64,000 bases of DNA from Drosophila pseudoobscura (Eukaryota; Arthropoda; Insecta; Diptera; Drosophilidae). Made by a program: the position numbers and the translations under genes. How positions within the stretch are numbered: position 1 is the stretch's first letter; the number at the start of each line of letters is the position of its first letter. Below are positions 13,018 to 22,899 of this stretch, piece by piece. The notes under the pieces are model-generated. The model had not been told where the DNA came from, ran no database searches, and saw only the letters and a program-made list of their open reading frames with translations. The stretch is taken from the NCBI RefSeq assembly GCF_009870125.1, contig NC_046679.1, forward strand, positions 682,001 to 746,000, in the 5' to 3' direction.

Positions 13018-13218
13018 CAGTGTGGCCGCGTTAAAATATACCGTCTGACCCTCAGAAATATAATTGAATATACGGTCTCATTTTAAAAATAGCCCGTAAA
13101 TATACTAACGAATTCAAGTTCTATTTTACATTTTCCTTAATTTTGATCTTCCATCGAATATTACCAGCTATATAGAACATTTAGCCACGCCTACATAATT
13201 TTACCCAATTAATGAATC
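13018..13218 (-). repeat. Dispersed promoter-like repeat, copy R1
   Basis: Read on the minus strand, it has two parts. Part A (13138-13218) contains TAAAATTATGTAGGC, GTTCTATATAGCTGG and TAATATTCGATGGA. A shared spacer reads TAGAACTTGAATTCG. Part B (13030-13115) contains TTAGTATATTTACGG and GAGGGTCAGACGGTATA, followed by CGCGGCCACACTG (13018-13030). The same order and spacing occur at 25550-25762. It points towards the WDR44-like start codon. Confidence 0.85.
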
Positions 13219-13337
13219 TATTTTCTAATTGACTGGTTTATTTTAAACACTTTCTTCTATTACAAATTTCGTACAAAGGAATTTAGCGAATATAGTCAAA
13301 CAAATAAAATGTAAGAGAAAAGTCGTTCCTATTGCTC

Positions 13338-13418
13338 AATTTTGATATTCCGTTGAATAATACTGACTAACTAAAACCTTTAGCTCTGCCCACATAATTT
13401 TAGGCCATTGATGAAAAC
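13338..13418 (-). repeat. Dispersed repeat, copy R2 (part A only)
   Basis: On the minus strand it shows TAAAATTATGTGGGC, GTTTTAGTTAGTCAG and TATTATTCAACGGAATAT in the same order as copy R1, about 200 bp away in tandem. Part B is absent. The two copies differ at many positions, so the tandem duplication is old. Confidence 0.8.
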
Positions 13419-13533
13419 ATTTTCTACTAGATGAACTATTCTTTAGTACTTGCATGTATTGTGCTTTGACTAAAACTCGGTTTACAAATTAAATGAGACA
13501 TATTATTTTCAAGTGGTTAAAGGATGTCCTTAC

Positions 13534-13616
13534 CTGATTCAAGTCCTGTTCTGGTCACGCAGGCAGGCAGTCACGCTCGCACCCCTATGCTGCAACTATT
13601 CGATTAACTATCGATA
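13534..13616 (-). promoter_or_regulatory. DRE element and candidate non-coding first exon of the WDR44-like gene
   Basis: A perfect palindromic DRE (TATCGATA, the DREF site) lies at 13609-13616. Some 75 bp downstream on the minus strand is an excellent donor, AATCAG|GTAAGG (exon end 13534). A TGGTCACGC box, close to Motif 1, lies between them. This fits a distal DRE-type promoter with a non-coding exon. Where it splices to is not certain. Confidence 0.5.
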
Positions 13617-13619
13617 GCA

Positions 13620-16600
13620 GCCAGCTGTTCGCCAGCCATGTTTGTTTTCCACACGGCACACTAGTAAACAAACGTACATATTTATGTGCAATTTGTGTAC
13701 TTGTAACCTTTCGTAGAGTGACTCCGAGAGAGTCTACCAAGTGCGGTATTAAACGCAAAGTTCTTCTGAAGGGAGGACTGTATCTCACAACGACAAAGAC
13801 ATTCCTTAGGAATCCTATCGAATAAGAGAATCGTGCATTTATATTGTTTAGTGGGTGCCACTCTGTCCGCTACTGCGCATTAGATAAACAATAAGATTAT
13901 GTTTGTTCGCGAACGCAACAGTCACAAAAGTAAATGAAAACAAAACAAAAGACTTTTCCTTTGTGCCTCATTGAAGACGAGCACGTTGACGCCAACACAA
14001 CCAGCATAACGGTAAAGAACCGCAATATAAATAACTAACCTAGCGTAAGGCGCTGTTTAACCGAATAACTGTGCATTCGCCCCACACCACCCCAACCCAC
14101 ACACGCCAAACAGCTGCCATAGCGGCCATATTTGATAATTTTTTGCACTCGAGTTAATCTTAAAAATCTGTGCTCCGCCGATCACTACTTCAACATTACT
14201 ATACTACCTGTTATCACAGACATAGGAGTACGAGTACAAAAACAAACGCATTGATTTGGATAGACAACAACAAAGCGAACTTGTTTGGAAAACTGGTTTT
14301 GCCTACAGTCCGGTTTAAACGATTTTACTAAGAATCCAAAGGGTTATAATGCCGAAACACTCGTGTGTTTCTCGTATGTTTTTCGATCCACAGAAAAGTA
14401 TATTTAATTTTAATTGTATTTGTTGCGGTTTTCAGCAGTGAAATTGAAAATACAATCAGCTGACAGGCAACAGTGTGTGTGTTATCAGCATTTACTTGCA
14501 AATAAACAATTACATGGTACATACATATGTACATTTATGTAAATATTAGGATTAGTTAACGTAATTGTTTAAGGGACCATCTTTTTTCTACTTAAGTTCT
14601 TACACATGTGCAGCAACAGCACGTTTCTGCTGATAATCAGCATTTCATTTAGTTTCATTCCAGTTTTGTTAATTTGTCATGTCTCGTTTCTGTAGTGCAG
14701 AGTGCAAAATAATCGGCGCCATTGGTTTGTCAAGCGGGAGTCGTTGTCAATAATGTGATTCATGTAATTCATTGGTTAGCAACTGTTGTATGGGGAAGCA
14801 TATATATAGTAATATAGCTGGAACCCCTAAGATACGATTTCTATTCGATCTGTTCTGCTCTTTCTATAAGAATGCAACGAAAGACGTTGCCTCCCTCAGA
14901 ACGAGCTTATTTACCGGCGCGATAAGACGACGACTTGTGGGAGCTTGGAGCATAAATTTCCGCATTAGTAACAGTCAAGTGTGTTATAGTTATAGTGCTA
15001 TTGTGTTAACAGTTGAAATTATACAAATACACCGCCAAAAATCACGTTTGGAGGCTGAACAACAATCCATTGTCCCCCATTTGTGCACTTGTATTGTATG
15101 GTAAATATGTACATATGTATGTATGTACATAAATACGAAGCTAAGAAAATCATAAGTGTGTACAATGTACGATTAAACAGTGTACAACAGTGAAACGACA
15201 TCTATGAACTACATACATATGTATATAAACTTCATCTCCGAGTGGCATACATTTGCACGCACATTACACATATGTACATACATACATATATCACACATTC
15301 TCCTAGTGTCGTTTCTGCTGTGTATGTTCTGTTCCTTCATAATTTCTTCAGAATCTGCCCGATCGGACCACTAATCATATAGCCTCTATAAGAAGAACCC
15401 ATTTAAATTTGTTGTTTCTTTAATGTCGAGAGTACTTAAACGTCGGTGCGCTCTTCCGAATCGTGTCTTTGTATGGATAGTTCAATGACAACCAAAGACT
15501 GCGAGAGATACGAGAGTGGGGCTATCTCGCTCGGATTTTGTGGCAGCAGAATTTTCTGCGTCTGGTTGCTGGTTGCTGGCTCTGCCACTGCCTATGCGAA
15601 ACGCTTGAACAAATGAAAATCCTAAAATGATCAGCCATGATATCAGTAGTTGGATGATTTAATTTAGGAGTTTGATGACTAGTACTTAGAGAGACGCAGC
15701 CAGTGGCCGTTTTTCCCTATAAAGATGTACACGATTGCCGTTTAACAAAGCAACCAACATCAGTGATATGGGTGGCAGTGGCAGTGCGGCGTCTACCTGT
15801 ATCTTATCGCGGAAAAATTGAACAGTTTAAGCTTCATCGTGCACAGCAGCAGGCAGTCACACATCAAACAGAACTGAGAACAGAGAACTGAGCACTGAGA
15901 CGTGGGAGTACCCAACAGTGGCGTTTACAATTTCAATTAGTATCTTTGCGGACACTAAAGGCGGCGGATATCCATTTTGAAGGATTGTTCCTCCCATTAC
16001 GCGTAGTCGAGACTGATTTTTGTGATTCTATCGACAGAAATTGAGTTTCTTTCTCGTCAATCATTGGATAATTGAGTGTAAGGACTGTGACGTGATTTTA
16101 TGATCGAATCGATGATCAATTTGTGACTGGTTTAGCGCTATCCGCCTGCTATTAGCCTTCGAGCGAGGATACGAGTATGCGCTTACGTACGCTTATGCAA
16201 AAAGCCTAAAGGATACATAGTTGAGGCAATTATCTCTTGGTCATTATAGCGTTTGATTGACCGCCGCTCCTTTGCTAAAGCTATCTCTAGTCATGCTTAA
16301 GCCTTAAAGACTTCAATTTTACACTGACTTGCTTATCGAACCGAGCCCGACAACAGCAACAGCAACAGTCGAGAGAGGGGGGCGGCTACTGCTCCCTTAT
16401 TGACTGACGTCTGTCCGTTTTCTATATCTAAGAGATTTTCTCATCAGCTTGTCAGGGTATTCCTTTATTTTGTTGCCAAGTAACAAAATTCTAGAATTGA
16501 TTCAGCCCGACTTATATATATTTTTTTATTGTAGATATACTCGTAAATTTCACAGGTTTCTTTTTTATTAAAAATTCGAATTTTGGCTTTCAGCTGGGAA

Positions 16601-16632
16601 AAAGGCGTTGGACATATTCAGTTAAGGAGTTA
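13620..16632. other. Intergenic stretch between the WDR44-like gene and Zip99C
   Basis: No convincing coding exon was found. Divergent promoters are expected here. A plus-strand donor-like ACG|GTAAAG near 14011 and an acceptor-like TTGGCTTTCAG ending at 16592 could delimit 5' UTR exons of Zip99C. The rest is AT-rich with TATGTA repeats near 15110-15300. Confidence 0.4.
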
Positions 16633-16653
16633 ATGGACATGACCAGACAGTGA
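16633..16653 (+). CDS. Upstream ORF in the Zip99C leader
   Basis: A seven-codon ORF (ATG to TGA) with two ATGs lies 131 bp before the Zip99C start codon. If it is in the mRNA it could dampen translation of the transporter. Confidence 0.35.
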   Translation: MDMTRQ

Positions 16654-16784
16654 TTGAACACATCCCCATATCTCAAGTACAGGCTGCAGTACAGGCAACG
16701 CCCAACCGGAAGACTCGTCGTCAAGATCGAGATCCAGATCCAGAATCAGTCCAGGAAACAGCTGTAGCTGAAACACAGACAACA

Positions 16785-18054
16785 ATGAGCACAAATAGCA
16801 GCTTTTTTGATGAACATTTAACCATGCTATACGCAAATCTGATGAACAATTACGTGCCAGAGTACTTTAAGAGCTTCCAGTACACCCCGTGGGTGTTCTC
16901 GCTGCTGGGTTCGGTGGTTATCGGCCTCAGTGGCATCTTTCCACTGCTCATCATTCCGTCAGAGGAGAAACTGGCCAAAAATGGATACAAAGACCGTAAG
17001 TGTTGCTCTAAGAGATTAATTTTAGACCGTTTTTCAAGATCAAGTTGTCTCTCGCTTCAGCTGCGGAATCAAAGTTCCTGCGAGTGCTCCTGAGCTTCGC
17101 AGTGGGAGGACTGCTGGGGGATGTGTTCCTCCATTTGCTACCAGAGGCCTGGGAGGGCGATCACCAGAGCTCCTCGGGGGAATTGGGGGACAGCCACCCA
17201 TCGCTGCGCTCCGGACTGTGGGTGCTCGCTGGCATACTGATCTTCACAATAGTGGAGAAAATCTTCTCCGGCTACACGAACGCAGACGAGGAGAATCCCC
17301 AGCCCAAGTGCGTGGAGATCGCAAACTGCCTGCTGCGCCGCCATGGGGGCAAGCTGCCGGAGGGGGGAACCTCCGAGAGCTGCGGCGGAGCCTGTGACAT
17401 TGAGGACGTGGACAAGGTCTGTTTCTTGCGCGAGCGAGAGCAGAAGTCCAAGGAGCAGAAAGAACAGCCCAGGAAGGTCGCCGGATACCTGAACCTGCTG
17501 GCCAATTCCATCGACAACTTTACGCACGGCCTGGCGGTGGCTGGATCTTTTCTGGTCTCCTTCAGACACGGAGTCCTGGCCACATTCGCCATACTGTGTA
17601 AATATGATGCTGGCTTCAGCTAGTCGTAGATCCTTACGTGGTGTTCCTTTGCAGTGCACGAGATCCCCCACGAAGTCGGGGACTTTGCCATTCTTCTGCG
17701 CTCCGGATTCAGTCGCTGGGATGCGGCTCGGGCACAGCTGCTAACAGCAGGAGCAGGACTACTTGGTGCCCTGGTGGCGATCGGAGGCTCCGGTGTAACC
17801 TCAGCCATGGGTATGTCCACCAAAACTATCATCTTTCAGCGTCAGTGAGCTGAGCTCTCTTCTTTTCTTTTACAGAGGCACGCACCTCGTGGATCATGCC
17901 CTTTACCGCTGGCGGCTTCCTGCACATTTCGCTGGTCACAGTATTACCTGATCTCTTAAAAGAAGAGGAACGCAAGGAATCCATTAAGCAGCTGCTAGCC
18001 CTGGTCTTTGGCATTGCATTAATGGCTGTCATGACGACGCTTTTCGAACACTAA
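16785..18054 (+). CDS. Zip99C: Zip99C, ZIP13-type (SLC39) metal transporter
   Basis: Four exons (16785-16995, 17061-17597, 17655-17810, 17876-18054) join in phase to 360 residues, the usual family length. Hydrophobic segments alternate with short loops. ZIP landmarks are HLLPEAWE in an early helix, SIDNFTHGLAV in helix IV and HEIPHEVGD in helix V, which together build the metal site. The matching SLC39A13/ZIP13 family sits in ER/Golgi membranes. The Drosophila protein is reported to move iron into the secretory pathway, unlike plasma-membrane zinc importers. A Glu/Lys-rich cytosolic loop lies before helix IV (about residues 205-228). The start was chosen at the ATG in an ACAACAATGAGC context. 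The open frame extends further 5', but it has no upstream in-frame ATG and hits a stop at 16623. It converges with RpS8. Confidence 0.93.
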
Positions 18055-18419
18055 CCTAACCCTGGCAAGAAGCCGAGCAGCACATCAGAATAGTTTATTC
18101 CATAAATGGTTCCACCAGGATGGTTCCGTTGTTGGGTGTCCAAAATTGAAATGAATTTGTTGTACTTTACGGGATGGCTATAGGGATGCCTAGCCCCTCC
18201 TGGCCACTCGTCCTATTTTGCGTTGTGTAATTATAGCCGATACGAATGATATTTAAACTACTGTTAATAATTACGTATTATTGTAACATACGAAAAACAT
18301 GAATAGAAACTGTGTGTTTTCAAAGAAATCTATCTTCGATCTACTCTCTGCGGATATCATCTACTATTTATGCAACAGAAAAGACAGCTCGAGATATTCT
18401 TCTATCAAAAGAATCGGTT

Positions 18420-18425
18420 TTTATT
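18420..18425 (-). other. Polyadenylation signal of RpS8
   Basis: AATAAA on the minus strand lies 65 bp downstream of the RpS8 stop codon, a normal distance for a short ribosomal protein 3' UTR. Confidence 0.7.
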
Positions 18426-18489
18426 TTGTTTTCTTTGCAAGTCCATTGATCATCTGAGCGCTGCGCTTGCAAGCTTATCTAGAGTGCCT

Positions 18490-19891
18490 TTACTTCTTAG
18501 ACTTGATCTTCTTAAGGTAGAACTCCAATTCCTTGCCTTCCAGAATGTAGCCGTCGGAGCGACCGCACTGACCGGGGCGGGAAGAAATGCAGGCTGAAAG
18601 GAGCAGAAAGAAAGAGAAGGGGATTAGCAAACGAAAGGCAATCCGCCCGCACTGGACATAAGCTGTTTGGCAATCAGAGTAACTATGACAAGCCGTAATC
18701 ACACCCAACAGGCTTGCATCATTCTTAAAACAAGAATTTTGCAATAAAGTTGTTGGATCGCTAAGGATTTTACATCATTTGTATTCAGCCAGCGATAAAA
18801 TGAAAACTATAGAAAATACACACCCAAGATGCGGCCAGAAGTGAACTGGTCCTCCAACGCCTGCTCAACTTTGCCAAACTTTTGACGCTCCAGGTACTTC
18901 TTCATGACCTTTTCACTGCGCTTCTTGGTCAGCACATCGTTCTCATCCTCCTTCTGTGCGTGCTTGGGGTTGCGCTTGCGTCCCAAGGGCAGCACGTAGT
19001 GGGACTCGTACCATTGGCGGAATGGCGTCGCGTCGATGACCACAATGCTGTTCTTCACCAGTGTCTTGGTGCGCACCAGCTCGTTGTTGGACGCATTGTA
19101 GACGACATCAGCGATACGAGTCTTGCGGGCAACACCCTCAGAGGCCCAGGCAAAGTTGCCGTTCTCCAGGCGCAGGGCACGCAGTTTGCTGTTGCCTCCA
19201 CGAGTGCGCACAGAGTGCACGCGGCTGGAGCCGAGCTGCAATAAATAAAATGAAAGACCAACCGTTTAGAATATCCGCAAACTTCCAAGCAGTAGAGTAT
19301 TTAGTTGGGACAGCGACAGTTGAAAATCAGTAGTCCGAACATAAAGCTTTTAAATCATCAAACAGTAGCGCACGATTAGGTAAACCATGCGCAATTACAG
19401 TTGACACGCGTTAACATCATTTTAGAAAATCAGCAATAATTTTATGCTATGCCAAGTAGCTACATTTCTGTATGCCACGCACTGACAGGGGACAGGCGAC
19501 AGGCATCGCTTACCTTGGTGTTGGCGGCGGGGCGACCCAACTCGAACTTGCGCTTCTTGCGAAGCGACTTGCGCTTGCCACCAGTAGAGCGGCGCTTGTG
19601 TGCACTATCACGGCTAATACCTGGGAACAATATTAAAACATACGAATTAAATTAAAACATGGCACATTGGCTGCGCTTAAATATCAAGAACACAAACACA
19701 CGCACGCCAACCACAACTCATGGGCACGGGAGTTCGAGGGTTGAATTCATTGAAAAATGCAGCAAAATTTTTGGATTTATTGCCGATCCGTTGGTGGCAT
19801 TGTTTTTCACACACTTTTACATTGATTCAATGCATTTTTGAGCCAATTTCCTTGATATTTTAACGCATTTCGCACGAGCCGACTTACCCAT
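18490..19891 (-). CDS. RpS8: 40S ribosomal protein S8 (eS8)
   Basis: Four exons (19888-19891, 19514-19620, 18824-19235, 18490-18593) join to 208 residues, exactly the eukaryotic S8 length. It starts [19 protein letters not shown] and ends in a lysine-rich tail (LKKIKSKK). Exon 1 contributes only ATG plus one base before the donor GTAAGT, a layout common in ribosomal protein genes. Internal hallmarks such as [15 protein letters not shown] and [17 protein letters not shown] are intact. It is a structural protein of the small ribosomal subunit. The promoter has a pyrimidine-start (TCT) initiator. Introns may host snoRNAs, as in human RPS8. The gene is divergent from the BED-finger gene and convergent with Zip99C. 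Confidence 0.98.
18668..18728 (-). ncRNA. Candidate box C/D snoRNA in the last RpS8 intron, predicted 28S 2'-O-methylation guide
   Basis: On the minus strand, box C-like AATGATGC (18716-18723) is followed about 40 nt later by box D CTGA (18674-18677). Directly before box D, the 12 nt GTCATAGTTACT (18678-18689) are perfectly complementary to AGTAACTATGAC, which occurs in the highly conserved 28S rRNA region before CTCTTAAGGTAGCC. By the box-D-plus-five rule the target is the second A of GTAAC. Box D lies about 80 nt from the 3' splice site, typical for intronic C/D snoRNAs. Box C is one base off consensus and the terminal stem is weak. Human RPS8 introns also carry C/D snoRNAs. Confidence 0.65.
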
Positions 19892-19901
19892 GTTCGAGTA
19901 A

Positions 19902-19924
19902 AAAGCGAGAAAGAAAGGAAAAGA
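19902..19924 (-). promoter_or_regulatory. TCT initiator and 5' TOP tract of RpS8
   Basis: On the minus strand, TGTCTTTTCCTTTCTTTCTC places a likely start at the C at 19923, followed by an almost pure pyrimidine run. This matches the TCT core promoter and terminal oligopyrimidine leader of ribosomal protein genes. The leader would be about 32 nt. Confidence 0.75.
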
Positions 19925-20282
19925 CACGCACAACACCTCGTGTCAAAATTTTTAGGTTACTTTTTTGACATTTGCCATTATGGGCAACCCTGTTCCAGCT
20001 GGTCTGCCACTGTTAACATGCGCATTGCAGCACTTTTGGTGCTACTTTTGAGTGGCAATTATTTGGCGCTCAAGTTTGGTGGGAGATCCTCTCGTTTTTT
20101 GGGGATTTGCTATTGATGGGATTCTTTCTCTTCGTTGAGGGATTTTTCATCGCAGCAATGTCCCTACATTCCGTACTCACTTACGTTGCCACTTTTTTTG
20201 TTGACCTTTTTTGTTTAAACCTTGTTTTACACATGATACAATACAAAGGAGTACTTAAAAGTAACTAATCTTGTAGAAAACT

Positions 20283-20427
20283 TATTCATCAAGGCCATAA
20301 AATTATATGAGATGCGCTAAGAGTCTTAGTTAGCCAGCATTATTCGACGGAATATTAAAAACTAGCAATAAAAATTATACGGAATATCTTGGTATATTTC
20401 TGAGGTTCAGACGGAATATTTGATCGG
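20283..20427 (+). repeat. Dispersed promoter-like repeat, copy R3
   Basis: Part A (20283-20360) reads TTCATCAAGG, TAAAATTATATGAG, CTTAGTTAGCCAGCAT and TATTCGACGGAATATTAAAA. A worn part B (20377-20427) follows, with GGTATATTTCTGAGG and TTCAGACGGAATATT. Order and orientation match copy R5. It lies upstream of the BED-finger gene. Confidence 0.75.
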
Positions 20428-20692
20428 ATTTCAGATTATCTTGCCACCATGTCTAGCTTACACACCTTGCTAATGTTTATACTTATAGTATTTTCCAGGT
20501 TTTTAAGTAATTGACTCACCCTCTTTCCCAATGGACCAATGGAGAAACCGTATAGAAACCAATTTTAAATCTAGCCATGTCCCAGGCCACATCGAATAAG
20601 TGTTCGTGATCAGCATCGAATTTCTGATTACATGTCAAAAAGTTAATAACGGACGTTTTCCCTCGGGAGCAAAAATGAAAATAATTCGTTAG

Positions 20693-20768
20693 CATATTTA
20701 CGGTATTTTTTAAAATTTGTGACGTATTTCGGTATATTTCTAAGGGTCAGACCGTATATGTTATCGCG
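20693..20768 (+). repeat. Dispersed repeat, copy R4 (part B only)
   Basis: It reads ATATTTACGGTATTTT, then CGGTATATTTCTAAGG, GTCAGACCGTATATG and TTATCGCG, as in part B of R1 and R5. It ends about 110 bp before the BED-finger start codon, where the core promoter should be. Confidence 0.75.
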
Positions 20769-20879
20769 AACTAGAAAAGTCTGTACCAAAACAATTTTTT
20801 GTTCAAAAGAACCTAATTTTAATTCAAAAATTCGGTAATTAAACGGATTGGTACACTCAGACAAGTTTTGAATGCAACT

Positions 20880-21898
20880 ATGGTTGGCAAAAACTTCAAG
20901 GCCCTCTCGCATTTCCATCGCCTCACCGAATACATAGTACAGTGCAAGCACTGCGGCAAAACACTCTCCTCCAAACACACTTCATCGAATCTGACGCGCC
21001 ACCTAATAAGGAACCACAAGCTACTGGCTCGACAGATTTTTGCGGGCGAAGAAGGCAAGATGCTGGCTGAGCTAAAGGACGAGTTGGAGGCGGCGGCCTC
21101 GGCCTCTGAGGACATGCACATGATGGACGATGGCGACGGCGAGGGGGACGGCGAAGGCGAGACCAAGAGTGCTGTTCGCACGATTATGGGCGTTCAGCAA
21201 CAGCTGGATCGACAGAGCCAGGAAGCGGAGATGCGGAACAAAGTAATTGGCAAGAACAACAAGCTGTGGGCGCACTTTGTGCGTATGTCGGAGTTTATGG
21301 CCAAATGCAAGCACTGTGGGAAGACATTATCCTCCAAACACTCGTCGTCCAACTTGATGCGTCACATCGTGCGCCGCCATCCCAATCTGTCGAAGACCTT
21401 AGACCACTCGCATCATCACTTGATGGTGCCCAAAAAAGAGATCGTGTGCAACATTGAGCGCAGGCAGATGGCGGATCCACTGGAGAAAGTCAACTTCGAT
21501 GATGTAGATAGCATTATAGAGAAGGTGACGGATCATTTGGAGGACGAGGTGAGTGTAATGTATTATTCCACTGTCCACGTTTTGCGGCCGCAGTAAATGT
21601 AATGCATATTTGTTTTAAGGTAACTTCGATTTCGCTGCAGGAACCCTTTTACGAGTACGTCGTTGACAACACCGAAGACGTTGGGGATAAGCATGATTAT
21701 CCCGAATCGAGCGACATGCACCACATAGTCCGAGCGGACTCCGCCTCGCTTTCGGAGACCACCACGCAAATGGACGAGAAGCTCAAAGCTGAGACAATAT
21801 ACTTTAATGAGATGGCCGAATTGGCCAGATCCAAGCGGAGACTAATCGACCTGCAGACCAAGAAGCTCCTCCTCGATATGAACGTTCTGGAAAACTAA
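20880..21898 (+). CDS. Protein with two BED-type zinc fingers
   Basis: Two exons (20880-21548 and 21641-21898, donor GAG|GTGAGT, acceptor TTCGCTGCAG) give 308 residues. Two closely similar BED fingers are seen: about residues 10-50, with CKHCGKTLSSKHTSSNL then RHLIRNH, and about 128-170, with CKHCGKTLSSKHSSSNL then RHIVRRH. Both keep the C-x2-C and H-x4-H zinc ligands. An acidic Asp/Glu/Gly stretch lies between them. The C-terminal 45 residues are helical and leucine/lysine-rich, suggesting dimerisation. BED fingers bind DNA, often at promoters or insulators, and many derive from hAT transposases. No transposase core is present, so this is a stand-alone DNA-binding protein of unknown target. 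I do not know its fly symbol. Confidence 0.85.
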
Positions 21899-22037
21899 CA
21901 ACAACACAACGGCACACAGGCGGATACGTTTATTTTAATACGTATATATATTATGTAGATGAAATGGATGGGCGATATGATTAAGTATGTAACAAATTAT
22001 AATTTAAACAATAATTATATTGGCCTGTTTATTATCT
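21899..22037 (+). other. 3' flank of the BED-finger gene
   Basis: AT-rich, with no canonical AATAAA. TATTTTAATA and ACAATAATTATA variants are the only candidates for 3' end signals. Confidence 0.3.
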
Positions 22038-22247
22038 GGCGTCGTTTGGATCAGAGATGTATCGGTCGCCCCGCTTTGGATGTTGTTTGGCAGGCGTTTG
22101 GCGAAGCCCGGCTTTAAAATAGACGAGACGAATAACATAAGATCTGTATACAGACACCTGTGATATCACACTGTTAAAATAATTGAAAATTTCACCCTGC
22201 CTCCTTCTGCCCAACACTAAGGACGAAAATCTGTGGCAACCGAAACG
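22038..22247 (-). pseudogene. Coding-like spliced fragment, minus strand (small gene or relic)
   Basis: On the minus strand, a stretch reading CHRFSSLVLGRRRQ ends at a donor-like GGTGAAA near 22196. An acceptor-like TCTATTTTAAAG lies near 22115. Joined in phase 1 it continues AGLRQTPAKQHPKRGDRY and then ISDPNDAR to a TAA at 22038. Codon choice in the second part looks coding. No in-frame ATG was found, so it is either the end of a gene with unseen 5' exons or a degraded copy. The product is not recognised. Confidence 0.25.
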
Positions 22248-22659
22248 CGCAATCGTACAGAATCTGCCGAAACTGGCTGAGATCGGATCATTATTTCAGC
22301 CAGAATGAAATCGGATTGCAATAGCAACACTATCCCCTAGTGATCGTGGTTACACCTAAAAAAATTACGACAATTGGTATGAGGAGATCTTTCCTTCCCT
22401 CAGTGATACCAAAAGACAAAGGCAGACGCGGTAGTCGTCGGCTGCGATGTTAACTCTCACGAGTACGTACAATTACGTATAGAATATGTTTTATGGTAAT
22501 ATAGATCATAAGCTCACATACATATATGTATATTCTACACTGACTACTGACTGAGTACCGGGTCGCAAATTAGATGCACCGCAACTGACAACAAAAAAGT
22601 TTTAAATAAATAAAAATAAAAGCAACAACTTTGTTTTTTATTTTATTTTTGGTTTTAGC

Positions 22660-22890
22660 CATTTTTGGCATATTAATTTTTGTTTTTCAAATCCAGCTTG
22701 TATTGACTCTGAAAGTCTAGCAGCACTTTGGACCAGGGGAGGAGCGTCGTGCCTCTGTGGCTTGCTGCTGCCGAGCAAGAACACCACCAATAGTAGCAGA
22801 AACTCCAGCCCGGTACTAAGTGATCTGTTCACAAAGGAGCTTGTCCATTTGCTTGTGCCGGCCTAGTTGGAAACGCACACTAGACATATT
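22660..22890 (-). pseudogene. Coding-like fragment broken by a stop and a frame change
   Basis: On the minus strand an ATG near 22888 opens MSSVRFQLGRHKQMDKLLCE and then QIT, followed by an in-frame TAG. Beyond it the same frame stays open (YRAGVSATIGGVLARQQQA). A second frame carries GTTLLPWSKVLLDFQSQYKL to a TAA near 22687. Third-position bias is coding-like in both parts. A very short intron could in principle rescue part of this, but the splice signals are poor. A decayed small gene or duplicate is the simplest reading. The protein is not recognised. Confidence 0.3.
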
Positions 22891-22899
22891 ATATGGCCG

